Below are positions 1 to 8,297 of a stretch of 64,000 nucleotides of DNA, one piece after another. The DNA comes from Marinifilum sp. N1E240. Its GTDB lineage: Bacteria; Bacteroidota; Bacteroidia; Bacteroidales; Marinifilaceae. The position numbers and the translations under genes were made by a program. The notes under the pieces are model-generated. The model had not been told where the DNA came from. It searched no databases and was given only the letters and a program-made list of their open reading frames with translations. Location: contig NZ_WHKF01000006.1 in NCBI RefSeq assembly GCF_009295825.1, positions 124,001 to 188,000 of the forward strand. The letters are read 5' to 3'. The first letter of the stretch is position 1. Each line of letters begins with the position of its first letter.

Positions 1-399
1 ATTCATAAAGGTTCTACGAAGTATAAATAGCTTTATAAAAGCAATAATAAGCAAAGCAAAAATATCTCCAGAAGCTATTACAACATCATAAAACCATCCT
101 GTAAATGCAAAAGATCGTTCAACACCAAACGCTCCATCAACAACTATTTCAATACTCCCTAATGTGATTACTAAAAATCCCCAGAAAACCAATGCGTGCA
201 TTAATCCAATTACTGGTTTACGAAAGATTTTAGTCTGTCCAAAAGCAATATCCAGAGTATGCGATATCCGCGCTCCAATATTGCGAATTGGATAGGAAGG
301 CTTTGTCAATTTAAAGAAAGCCCACAATCGCTTAACGGAATAGGCAAAAACGCCTAAGGTTATTGCCAATGAAATGATAAAGAGGATTTGTTTGGTCAT
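1..399 (-). CDS. ETF:menaquinone oxidoreductase-type membrane Fe-S protein, N-terminal part (truncated by window edge)
   Basis: The reading frame opens at an ATG at 399 and is still open at position 1, so only the first 133 residues are visible. They contain three hydrophobic segments (about residues 3-20, 60-82 and 104-126), as in the nitrate-reductase-gamma-like membrane domain that precedes the Fe-S (CCG) half of EMO-type oxidoreductases. Those enzymes accept electrons from ETF and pass them to menaquinone. The Fe-S half lies outside the window. The position directly downstream of etfB-etfA supports the call. The 138-bp gap to etfA contains only low-complexity repeats of the CAAGCCTCAAG type. 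The alternative is another heterodisulfide-reductase-like membrane protein. Confidence 0.7.
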   Translation of the reverse strand, partial: MTKQILFIISLAITLGVFAYSVKRLWAFFKLTKPSYPIRNIGARISHTLDIAFGQTKIFRKPVIGLMHALVFWGFLVITLGSIEIVVDGAFGVERSFAFTGWFYDVVIASGDIFALLIIAFIKLFILRRTFMN

Positions 400-537
400 T
401 GTTTCTGATTTTAGGTGTACAAATTCAAGTTATTATGCCATCTATTTTTGATTCCTCTACAATTTTAGAAGATTCAAGCTCCAAGCCTCAAGCCACAAGT
501 TTTCTTGGTACTTGAAACTTGCCACTCGAAACTATTA

Positions 538-1506
538 TCATGATTTTGAGTTTCGAATTGCTTCTGTTATTTTAGGTAATACTTCCATCACATCTCCCAC
601 AATACCGTAATCAGCAACACTAAAAATTGGTGCTTCAGGATCGGTGTTAATAGCTACAATACACTTGCTTCGACTAATTCCTGCAACATGCTGAATCGCT
701 CCGGAAATACCAGCTGCGATATATAAGTTTGGAGCAATTACCTTTCCGGTTTGTCCAACATGCTCTTCATGTCCACGCCATCCTTCATCCGAAACCGGAC
801 GAGAACAAGCCGTAGCGGCACCTAAAACCTCTGCTAAATCTTCTACTGGTCCCCAATTCTCAGAACTTCTCATTCCTCTACCTGCAGAAACAACTATGTC
901 AGCATCGGAAAGGATTACTTTATTCTTCTGCTCTTCTTCTTCAATCACCTGAACTTTAAATAGATTAGCATCTACTTCAGGAGTGAATTCCTCAATTACA
1001 ACATCAAGTTTATTTTCAATTAAACCAAAACAGTTCTTAGCAATGGTTAAAACCTTCTTTTCAGAATCGATTTGAACATGACCAAAGGCTTTTCCTGAGA
1101 ATACTCTTTTCTTTACAATGAAAGGATCAAAAGAAACAGGCATTTCCTGAACTGCCGCTACCATACCAGCTTTCATTTGAACAGATACACGTGGTGCAAT
1201 CGCTTTTCCACTGTTATTATCACTTAAAACCACAATTGTCGCACCTTCTTTATCAGCAACCTGAGAGATTACCTTAGCATAAACACGACTCGTTAGGGTA
1301 TTCAATTGAGGATCGTTAACAGCAATTATTTTATCTGCTCCGTAATTCCCTAATGTATTTAATTCATCAGTAGATACTTCCCCAATAGAAAGTACAACCA
1401 GATTTGTATTTAATTTATTGGCTAATTCTTTAGTATATGATACCAACTCGTAACTGGAATTCTTAAATTTCCCATTCCAATTTTTGGCAAATGCAATTAC
1501 AGACAT
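538..1506 (-). CDS. etfA: Electron transfer flavoprotein alpha subunit
   Basis: This is the alpha subunit of the FAD/AMP-containing ETF heterodimer that takes electrons from acyl-CoA dehydrogenase. At 322 residues it has the usual family length. The C-terminal FAD domain is clear: an SAGRGM stretch near residue 207, then GQTGKVIAPNLYIAAGISGA (about residues 250-269) and the adjoining IQHVAGI, which is the classic ETF-alpha signature. It follows etfB by 46 bp on the same strand and precedes the presumed membrane quinone oxidoreductase. This suggests electrons end in the quinone pool rather than in a bifurcation reaction, although the sequence alone cannot settle that. Confidence 0.95.
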   Translation of the reverse strand: MSVIAFAKNWNGKFKNSSYELVSYTKELANKLNTNLVVLSIGEVSTDELNTLGNYGADKIIAVNDPQLNTLTSRVYAKVISQVADKEGATIVVLSDNNSGKAIAPRVSVQMKAGMVAAVQEMPVSFDPFIVKKRVFSGKAFGHVQIDSEKKVLTIAKNCFGLIENKLDVVIEEFTPEVDANLFKVQVIEEEEQKNKVILSDADIVVSAGRGMRSSENWGPVEDLAEVLGAATACSRPVSDEGWRGHEEHVGQTGKVIAPNLYIAAGISGAIQHVAGISRSKCIVAINTDPEAPIFSVADYGIVGDVMEVLPKITEAIRNSKS

Positions 1507-1552
1507 AGGCTCATTTTTAATTCGTTAATAATAGGATTCATTAAGATTTCAA

Positions 1553-2302
1553 TTACAAAACCTTGGCTTCATTCTTTAGCAATTCAACCAATTGTTCGGC
1601 TGATTCTGATTCGATCATTTTACAAACACCTTTTTCTGCAGGCAATTCAAATTTTACCGATTTTGTCAGTATTTCAATATCTGCAGATGGCTTTACTTCT
1701 AAAGGTTTTTTACGTGCCATCATAATTCCTCTCATCGAAGGAATTCGAGGTTCACTAGCAATACCTTTTTGAACAACAGCAACAAAAGGAGTCTCAGTTT
1801 TTAAAACTTGCTTTCCGCCTGGAATGGCACGCGACAATTGAATATCGTCATCGTCTAAATTTACTGAAGTAACAGAAGAAATACCTGGGTAATCCATAAA
1901 CTCGGCAATCATTGCTCCTACTGAAGAACCGTTGTAATCACTCGATTCTATTCCACTGAATACAATGTCAAAAGGATTCTCTTTCAAGTATTCTGCAATT
2001 TGTCCTGCAACATAGTAGGCATCCGCAGCACAGGCATCAATTCTAATGGCTTTATCAGCACCAATTGCCAAAGCTTTTCTTAGAGTAGCATCGGCACTTG
2101 CAGTACCAACATGGATGACACAAATCTCATTCACAGAATTTCCAGCATCCTCCTTAAGTTCCAATGCTCGAGTTAAAGCCAGCTCATCCCAAGGATTAAT
2201 AATCCATTGAACTCCTGAATCATCAAATGAAGTATGATCGTCCTTAAACTTTACCTTCGTTGTCGTATCTGGAACATTACTTATACAGACTAATATTTTC
2301 AT
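1553..2302 (-). CDS. etfB: Electron transfer flavoprotein beta subunit
   Basis: This is the beta subunit of ETF, 249 residues and full length. It starts with MKILVCISNVPDT and carries the NPWDELAL nucleotide-site motif near residue 37. The ALAIGADKAIRI segment and the C-terminal PRIPSMRGIMMARKKPLE recognition-loop and signature region are typical of the family. It lies between the acyl-CoA dehydrogenase (73-bp gap) and etfA in one operon, and its role is to receive electrons from that dehydrogenase. Confidence 0.95.
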   Translation of the reverse strand: MKILVCISNVPDTTTKVKFKDDHTSFDDSGVQWIINPWDELALTRALELKEDAGNSVNEICVIHVGTASADATLRKALAIGADKAIRIDACAADAYYVAGQIAEYLKENPFDIVFSGIESSDYNGSSVGAMIAEFMDYPGISSVTSVNLDDDDIQLSRAIPGGKQVLKTETPFVAVVQKGIASEPRIPSMRGIMMARKKPLEVKPSADIEILTKSVKFELPAEKGVCKMIESESAEQLVELLKNEAKVL

Positions 2303-2375
2303 AAGCGATATTTTATATATAATAAACTAAGAGAAACGAAATACCAGATTCTTTTCTCTTATATTTTTAAAAATT

Positions 2376-3515
2376 TTAATCGATTAAACCTCTTGAAATT
2401 ACAATTTTTTGAATTTCAGATGTACCTTCATAAATCTGGGTTAGTTTGGCATCTCTCATCAATCTTTCCACATGATACTCTTTAACGTATCCATATCCGC
2501 CATGTATCTGAACCGCTTCTGTTGTTACCTTCATTGCTGTATCAGCCGCATATAACTTTGCCATTGCACTTGCCTGTCCGTATGGTTTGCCCTGATCCTT
2601 CAACCAAGCCGCTTTTAAACAGAAATAGCGGGCAGCTTCAATCTCTGTAGCCATATCTGCTAGTTTAAATGCAATTGCCTGATGATTGATAATCTCTTTC
2701 CCAAAAGCTTTTCTTTCCTGAGCATATTTTAGTGCTAATTCGTAGGCTCCCGATGCAATTCCCAACGCCTGAGATGCGATACCAATACGTCCTCCTTCTA
2801 AGGATTTCATTGCGAATTTAAATCCAAATCCTTCCTCTCCAAGAAGATTCTCTTTAGGCACTTTAACATTGTTAAACATTACCGAGTGGGTATCCGAAGC
2901 ACGCATTCCCATTTTATTTTCGTGAGGTCCTACCGAAATTCCTTCCGAATCTGCTTCAACAATCAAAGCATTTATTCCCCTGTGTTTTAATTCAGGATGA
3001 GTTTGAGCGATCACTACATAGGTAGAAGCTGATTTTCCACTTGTAATCCAATTTTTTGTTCCATTTACCAGGTAATGATCTCCCATATCAACAGCAGTCG
3101 TTCTCTGGGATGTTGCATCCGATCCTGCCTCTGGTTCTGATAGTAAAAAGGCACCAATCTTCTCTCCACGAGCCATTGGTTTTAAATATTTTTGCTTCTG
3201 CTCTTCGTTTCCATATTTTTCTACCCCCCAGCAGACCAATGAATTGTTCACCGACATGATAACAGAAACCGATGAATCGATTTTAGAGATTTCTTCCATT
3301 GCCAATACGTAAGAGATGGTATCCATACCACCACCATCGTAATCCAATCCAACAAGCATTCCCAGAAAACCAAGTTCCCCAAGTTTCTGAACCTGTTCTG
3401 TAGGATATATTGCTTTTTCATCTCTTTCTATTACACCAGGCAACAATTCTCTTTGCGCAAAATCTCTTGCAGCATCTCGAATCATCAACTGTTCTTCGGT
3501 GAATTCAAAATTCAT
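2376..3515 (-). CDS. Short-chain-type acyl-CoA dehydrogenase
   Basis: This is a FAD enzyme that oxidises acyl-CoA to enoyl-CoA and reduces ETF. The length of 379 residues and the sequence layout match short-chain or butyryl-CoA dehydrogenases. Visible features are the FAD/substrate motif FLLSEPEAGSDA (about residue 123), the WITSG segment, and RKAFGKEI. The C-terminal QIHGGYGYVKEY is followed by YEGTSEIQ, where the Glu is the usual catalytic base. The gene sits between a thiolase and etfB in a beta-oxidation operon. Chain-length preference cannot be read from the sequence by eye. Confidence 0.93.
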   Translation of the reverse strand: MNFEFTEEQLMIRDAARDFAQRELLPGVIERDEKAIYPTEQVQKLGELGFLGMLVGLDYDGGGMDTISYVLAMEEISKIDSSVSVIMSVNNSLVCWGVEKYGNEEQKQKYLKPMARGEKIGAFLLSEPEAGSDATSQRTTAVDMGDHYLVNGTKNWITSGKSASTYVVIAQTHPELKHRGINALIVEADSEGISVGPHENKMGMRASDTHSVMFNNVKVPKENLLGEEGFGFKFAMKSLEGGRIGIASQALGIASGAYELALKYAQERKAFGKEIINHQAIAFKLADMATEIEAARYFCLKAAWLKDQGKPYGQASAMAKLYAADTAMKVTTEAVQIHGGYGYVKEYHVERLMRDAKLTQIYEGTSEIQKIVISRGLID

Positions 3516-3540
3516 AATTTAATTTTTTAGGTGTGATAAA

Positions 3541-3593
3541 ATAAGCTAACAGCTGTTAGCTCCCGATAACTATTAGAATAGCTATTAGCTTAT
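3541..3593. repeat. Intergenic inverted repeat (TTAGCTTAT family)
   Basis: ATAAGCTAA at 3541-3549 is matched by TTAGCTTAT at 3585-3593, with an inner perfect palindrome TAACAGCTGTTA. No T-tract follows on either strand, so it is not an obvious terminator. Similar TTAGC-rich text follows the metallopeptidase gene near 10350, so this is probably a dispersed low-complexity repeat. Confidence 0.5.
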
Positions 3594-3629
3594 TTACATT
3601 ATTTCTATTTCATTTTAATCGTTTTCGTG

Positions 3630-4874
3630 CTACTCACCTCTCTTGTATACAATTGCTACAAGAGATTTATCATCTCCTCCCATATTTACGGTCATACCGT
3701 ATGGTCTGTCTTCTTTCATTTCAATTTGCGCATCACCGGCATTTCCTGTTAATTGTTCCCAGATAGTAACCGCCTGATGAACTCCTGTTGCTCCTGTAGG
3801 ATGCCCCCAACCAATTAAACCACCAGTTGTATTGAAAGGCACTTTACCACATCTTGAGGTATGACCTGCTAAAACAAAGTCGACTCCTTTTCCTTCTTCA
3901 GCAAAACCAATCGCCTCAGCTCCCATAATACCAGCAATTGAGAAGCAATCATGCACCTCAACAGTACCGATTTGATCAACTGTAATTCCAGTCATTTCCA
4001 TTGCTTTTGCAGCAGCAGCTTTCATGGTTGTAAGGCTTGTCATATTTTCCGGATCTTTAGTAATATCAGCAGCAGCCTGACCAAAACCTACAACTTCAAC
4101 AGCAGCCTTTGGGTCTATTCCAACCTTTTTCAATCCTTCTTCGGAGACAATAGCAATTGCCGAAGCTCCATCAGATACCTTTGAACAATCCGAATAATTC
4201 AAATGATCAACAAATTTTTTAGGATTTACAGGCATATTCGCCGCTCCTTCTAAATCTTTATTTCGATTGTGATACTCCTGAGCAGTTTCACATAAACGAG
4301 CATTCTCAATGGCATTACAATACCATTTAGCCATTGCCTCGCGAGTCTTTTCTCTACCAAATTTCTCATAGTAAGCACCTGCTCGATTACTGAATACTCC
4401 TGGGAAGAAATAGGCATGCCCATCTTTTCTGGTCTTCATCCAACCAGCACCTGCAAGAATATCCGCACCATACATTGCTTTCATCGTATTTTGCACCTCG
4501 AAACCAACAGCAAGAACCACATCGGCAGTTTCTGCTAAAATTGATTTTATTCCTGTTGCTAAAGCTAATCCTCCCGATGCACAAGCACCTTCAACACTAA
4601 TAGCTGGTTTGTGATTCAATCCTTCATCAATCATTGGTAAAAAGGCTGGCAAATTTGCTTGCTTGTTAAAACGAGAAGCCATAAAGTTTCCAATAACGCC
4701 CTCATCAACATTTTTAGCACCACCAATTTTTTCCAAGGTTGCTTGTCCCGCTTCTTTGATATAATGCTCCATATCCGGACGCGGTTTCTTTGGATGAAAC
4801 TCTTTTCTACCGGTTCCCATTGAAATGGTATTGTAACCGGCTACCATATATATTTTTTTGCGTAAAGCTTTCAT
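3630..4874 (-). CDS. Acetyl-CoA C-acyltransferase (SCPx-type thiolase)
   Basis: This is a thiolase that cleaves 3-ketoacyl-CoA to acetyl-CoA and a shortened acyl-CoA. The 414-residue protein has the nucleophilic cysteine in VEGACASGGLAL (about residue 96). It also has the HDCF motif in VEVHDCFSIAGI, which is diagnostic of the sterol-carrier-protein-x thiolase branch, and the C-terminal catalytic GGLIGWGHPTGATG. The second cysteine of classical thiolases appears to be replaced by the HDCF arrangement. It is the third gene of the operon, 20 bp after the dehydrogenase gene that precedes it in transcription. Confidence 0.9.
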   Translation of the reverse strand: MKALRKKIYMVAGYNTISMGTGRKEFHPKKPRPDMEHYIKEAGQATLEKIGGAKNVDEGVIGNFMASRFNKQANLPAFLPMIDEGLNHKPAISVEGACASGGLALATGIKSILAETADVVLAVGFEVQNTMKAMYGADILAGAGWMKTRKDGHAYFFPGVFSNRAGAYYEKFGREKTREAMAKWYCNAIENARLCETAQEYHNRNKDLEGAANMPVNPKKFVDHLNYSDCSKVSDGASAIAIVSEEGLKKVGIDPKAAVEVVGFGQAAADITKDPENMTSLTTMKAAAAKAMEMTGITVDQIGTVEVHDCFSIAGIMGAEAIGFAEEGKGVDFVLAGHTSRCGKVPFNTTGGLIGWGHPTGATGVHQAVTIWEQLTGNAGDAQIEMKEDRPYGMTVNMGGDDKSLVAIVYKRGE

Positions 4875-4894
4875 GTTTGTGTTTCTTTGTGCTT

Positions 4895-6223
4895 TTAGAA
4901 ATAATCATTAATTGGACCGTATGCATGGAAAAATCCTGTTTCCAGTACAGTATTTACATCTTCAGCAGAAGCTGCGACTTCAGTATTAACAAGCATTTGA
5001 CCAATCGCTTTTGAATTTTTACCATAAGCAACTGCAAGGTTTGCACCCATACTGTCAATTTTGTGCAACTCTTCGAAAAATTTCCCCAAAAGCTCTGCTT
5101 TGTTTTTCTCTCTTACTACCGATTTCCAATAAACTTTCAAGGTTGGTAATTCACCAAGCTTAGCCGCACAATCCATTTCTATCTCTTCAGTAGAAACATA
5201 TTTTCCTGTAGCTAAATCGTAAACCTCTTTAATTCTTCCTTTTTGATACTTGAACACACCATCCTTTTGTGAACCATCAGCATATTGACCACCTTTTACA
5301 TCAGCGCCAAGCATTTGATTTAGTACTGTATGCGATAAAGTTTCATTTGGAAATGATGGTTGCATACTATCTAAGATAAATCGGGTAACATCAATTCCCA
5401 CATAATCCAACAATTGGAAAATCCCCATAGGACGAACCAAAAGATCTCTACTAATAGTATCAATCATGAAGAAGGCTTTTGCCCAACCTATTGTCTCAGA
5501 TAATTTACTTGCCTCATTTAAAGCATACAAAGCATCACGCATAAAGTGACCATTACCAATAAACCCGGCAACGTCTCTTGAAGGAACTACAATTTTACGC
5601 ATTGACTTTGCCAAAGCAACTGAAAAGTCGTTCAATTCATCGGAAGTATTCTCACATCTAATAATTTCTAATAATCTTTGAACCACTGGTGGGTTATAGA
5701 AATGATAACCCAGAATATCTCCATTTAAACCTGCTTCTTGTTCAATTTCCCCAATCGGAACTGAAGAAGTATTGGTTAAGAACCATGCCTTTGGATTGTT
5801 CTGTTTGATTTGTGAAAATAATTTTACTTTAAGTGCCTTATCTTCTTTAATGGCTTCAAAAATCAAATCTGATGAATAAGTTGTCTCAATTCTTGTTGAA
5901 GTTTGGATCATAGCCATTACATCCTCAACAAACTGATTGATTACCTCTTCATTATCTACAAGGTCAGCTCTCTCTTTGTACCATTCTCTTAACTCTACAA
6001 TGTTCTTTTCGGCATGCTTTACCAACTGTGAACGAACATATCCCAACAAATCGATTAAAGCTGGCTGTGATACATCAATTGCATTTAAAACAAACTCTTT
6101 ATCTTCCTTTTTGCCAAGTTTTAACTTCGCCATCTCAAAGGACAATAGTACCAGAATACCGCTTCCCATTTTTCCTGCAGCTCCCAGCACACTTACGTTT
6201 TCCATTCTTCGGACTAAATCCAT
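4895..6223 (-). CDS. 3-hydroxyacyl-CoA dehydrogenase
   Basis: This enzyme oxidises 3-hydroxyacyl-CoA with NAD. The N-terminal Rossmann loop reads GAAGKMGSG, and the catalytic His lies in GYHFYNPP with the partner Glu in LEIIRC shortly after. VAGFIGNGHF marks the start of the C-terminal domain. I chose the ATG at 6223 (MDLVRRMENV), which follows an A-rich leader; an in-frame ATG exists 42 bp upstream at 6265. At 442 residues it is longer than single-domain enzymes (about 280-310) but much shorter than FadB/FadJ, and it has no crotonase domain. A separate crotonase gene lies just upstream. Confidence 0.88.
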   Translation of the reverse strand: MDLVRRMENVSVLGAAGKMGSGILVLLSFEMAKLKLGKKEDKEFVLNAIDVSQPALIDLLGYVRSQLVKHAEKNIVELREWYKERADLVDNEEVINQFVEDVMAMIQTSTRIETTYSSDLIFEAIKEDKALKVKLFSQIKQNNPKAWFLTNTSSVPIGEIEQEAGLNGDILGYHFYNPPVVQRLLEIIRCENTSDELNDFSVALAKSMRKIVVPSRDVAGFIGNGHFMRDALYALNEASKLSETIGWAKAFFMIDTISRDLLVRPMGIFQLLDYVGIDVTRFILDSMQPSFPNETLSHTVLNQMLGADVKGGQYADGSQKDGVFKYQKGRIKEVYDLATGKYVSTEEIEMDCAAKLGELPTLKVYWKSVVREKNKAELLGKFFEELHKIDSMGANLAVAYGKNSKAIGQMLVNTEVAASAEDVNTVLETGFFHAYGPINDYF

Positions 6224-6356
6224 ATTGTTTTGTTTTTTAATTTTGATTCTTCTTAATCTAAACAAGATATAACTCTTCCAATTGAGCTACTCTATAAAAC
6301 CCATCACCTCTACCTGCTTAGTATGTTATTCTACTAAGTCTCCCCACAAAAAATGA

Positions 6357-7133
6357 TTATTCCCAATTTGGATGACGCTTCTCTAAAAAGGCATTGATTC
6401 CTTCTTCCCGCTCCAAATGATCTTCTTTAAAAAGACGTCCAAATTCTTTGGATTCCATCTTTCCTGCTTCCTTGCTATTCAGTTCCAAACCTTCGCGTAC
6501 CATCTCCTTTATTAATCGCAGAGCATTAGGTCCTTTGGTAACTATTTTTTCAGCAAGAGCAACAGCTTCATCAAGTGTACTCTCAGGTGGAGTTAGCTTC
6601 TGAACAATGCCCAACTGATAAGCCTCAGTGGCAGTAATTCCTTCGCCTAACATCATTAAATACATGGCATTTCCTGCTCCAACAAGTCGTGGTAATCTTT
6701 GAGTACCATTAAATCCAGGTATCAAACCCAAATTAACTTCTGGCAATCCCAAGCGTGCTTTCTCACTAGCTACACGAATGTCGCAAGCTAATGCAAGTTC
6801 TAACCCTCCCCCAAGGGCAAAACCATTTATCGCAGCAATTACGGGAACTTCCAGATTGGCTATTTTATCAAATACCATTTTACCTGTTTCTGAAAAATCA
6901 TAAGCCGCTTGAGGAGAATACTCCTGCATGGCTTTGATATCAGCTCCGGCAATAAAGGCTTTTCCTTCGCCAGTAATAACAAGTGCACGTGTTGATTTTA
7001 CATCCTCACTCTCGAGGAAACAGGTCAGCTCTTTAAACACTCCCTCATTTAGGGCGTTTAAGGCTTTTGGGCGGTCAAGAGTTAGAATTCCAATTCTACC
7101 TCTTTTTTCAAATTTTAAATAATTAAATTCCAT
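6357..7133 (-). CDS. Enoyl-CoA hydratase (crotonase family)
   Basis: This enzyme hydrates trans-2-enoyl-CoA to 3-hydroxyacyl-CoA. The 258-residue protein shows the crotonase CoA-site AFIAGADIKAM (about residue 60), the oxyanion-hole region FALGGGLELALACD (about 102-115) and LPEVNLGLIPGFNGTQRLPR, which carries the second catalytic Glu. The usual GAGG of that motif reads GFNG here. It is the first gene of the beta-oxidation operon, which runs leftward to the window edge. The 133-bp gap before the next gene contains a tRNA-like stretch described in the findings. Confidence 0.92.
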   Translation of the reverse strand: MEFNYLKFEKRGRIGILTLDRPKALNALNEGVFKELTCFLESEDVKSTRALVITGEGKAFIAGADIKAMQEYSPQAAYDFSETGKMVFDKIANLEVPVIAAINGFALGGGLELALACDIRVASEKARLGLPEVNLGLIPGFNGTQRLPRLVGAGNAMYLMMLGEGITATEAYQLGIVQKLTPPESTLDEAVALAEKIVTKGPNALRLIKEMVREGLELNSKEAGKMESKEFGRLFKEDHLEREEGINAFLEKRHPNWE

Positions 7134-7308
7134 AGGTGTAAGTAAGACTTTTTTTCATCTACATATCTAAATATAATAAAAACTCTCAAGACTCAAAAGG
7201 TAAAATATCATACTTCTGAACCACTAAGCTACACCCCTTAGATTTACAAGGCTTTAGGAAAATAAAAAAGTTAAAAAAAGACCTGTTTTTCTTTTTATAT
7301 AAACTGCA

Positions 7309-7345
7309 AAATAAAAAAGCCTGACTCCTTATTCAGGGGCAGGCT
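7309..7345 (-). terminator. Rho-independent terminator after yebC
   Basis: Read on the minus strand, AGCCTG...CAGGCT pairs across 7318-7344 and is followed by TTTTTTATTTT. It lies 35 bp past the stop of yebC and ends that transcript before the beta-oxidation operon. Confidence 0.75.
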
Positions 7346-7379
7346 AATTATATCGTAATATAATTATAATTTTATTCTA

Positions 7380-8087
7380 TTATGCCATGTTGTGATAAAC
7401 ATTTTGCACATCATCATTGTCTTCCAATTTCTCCAATAGTTTTTCAACATCAGCAACCTGATCTTCCGGAAGTTCCTTTGTATCCATAGGTATTCTTTCG
7501 AATCCTGAAGAAATAACTGTCATGTTATTTTCCTCAAGATAAGATTGAATTCTTCCGAAATCAGTAAATTCACCATAAAGCATAATACCATCTTCTTCGG
7601 CAAAAACTTCTTCTACTCCAAGGTCAATCATTTCCAATTCTAGCTCTTCCACATCCTGACCAGCATTTTCAATCTTGAAATGGCATTTACGTTCGAACAT
7701 GAATTCTACACTACCTGCAGTACCCAAACTTCCTTTACATTTATTAAAGTAAGAACGAACATCAGCAACAGTTCTGGTATGATTATCAGTTGCAGTTTCT
7801 ACTAAAATTGCAATACCATGTGGTGCATATCCTTCGTAAACAAGCTCTTTAAAGTCTTTCTGCTCCTTTGATGAAGCTTTCTTAATCGCACGTTCAACAT
7901 TATCCTTAGGCATGTTGACTGCTTTAGCATTTTGAATCACAGCACGCAAACGAGCATTTGATGTCGGGTCAGGGCCACCTTCTTTTACTGCAATAACAAT
8001 ATCTTTCCCAATTCGGGTAAAGGCTTTAGCCATCTTATCCCAACGCTTCATCTTACGCGCTTTTCTAAATTCAAATGCTCTTCCCAT
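7380..8087 (-). CDS. yebC: YebC/PmpR family protein
   Basis: This is a 235-residue member of the YebC/TACO1 family, long annotated as a transcriptional regulator and more recently linked to ribosome rescue at difficult peptide sequences. The N-terminus MGRAFEFRKARKMKRWDKMA and the motif GGPDPTSNARLRAVIQNAK are family hallmarks. GTAGSVEFMFERK and the acidic C-terminal third follow as expected. It is monocistronic, with a -7 box upstream at 8110-8117 and a terminator downstream. Confidence 0.95.
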   Translation of the reverse strand: MGRAFEFRKARKMKRWDKMAKAFTRIGKDIVIAVKEGGPDPTSNARLRAVIQNAKAVNMPKDNVERAIKKASSKEQKDFKELVYEGYAPHGIAILVETATDNHTRTVADVRSYFNKCKGSLGTAGSVEFMFERKCHFKIENAGQDVEELELEMIDLGVEEVFAEEDGIMLYGEFTDFGRIQSYLEENNMTVISSGFERIPMDTKELPEDQVADVEKLLEKLEDNDDVQNVYHNMA

Positions 8088-8109
8088 GATTTATGTATAA
8101 AATTTTCCG

Positions 8110-8117
8110 CAAAAGTA
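8110..8117 (-). promoter_or_regulatory. Candidate Bacteroidota -7 box for yebC
   Basis: The minus strand reads TACTTTTG, an exact match to TAnnTTTG, 22 bp before the yebC start. The -33 TTG is less clear: a CAA at 8142-8144 would give a 24-bp spacer, longer than usual. Confidence 0.4.
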
Positions 8118-8297
8118 ACACATGTGATCCAATCTGTAAAGCAATTTGCCATTTTTCTTCTTTAACAGTGTACAAAGTTTAGTATTCAGCAGAACGATTC
8201 CTTTAGACATGATTAATGAGATTGCTCATTGTTTGGTTTCTCTCAATTCGTTACTTTAGTCGCATAAATTCAAATCATAGATAACAAACCTAAATCA

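Noticed and set aside
6255-6300. tRNA gene on the minus strand
   Set aside because: Only a D-arm-like part is present; no anticodon stem, T-loop or acceptor pairing could be built.
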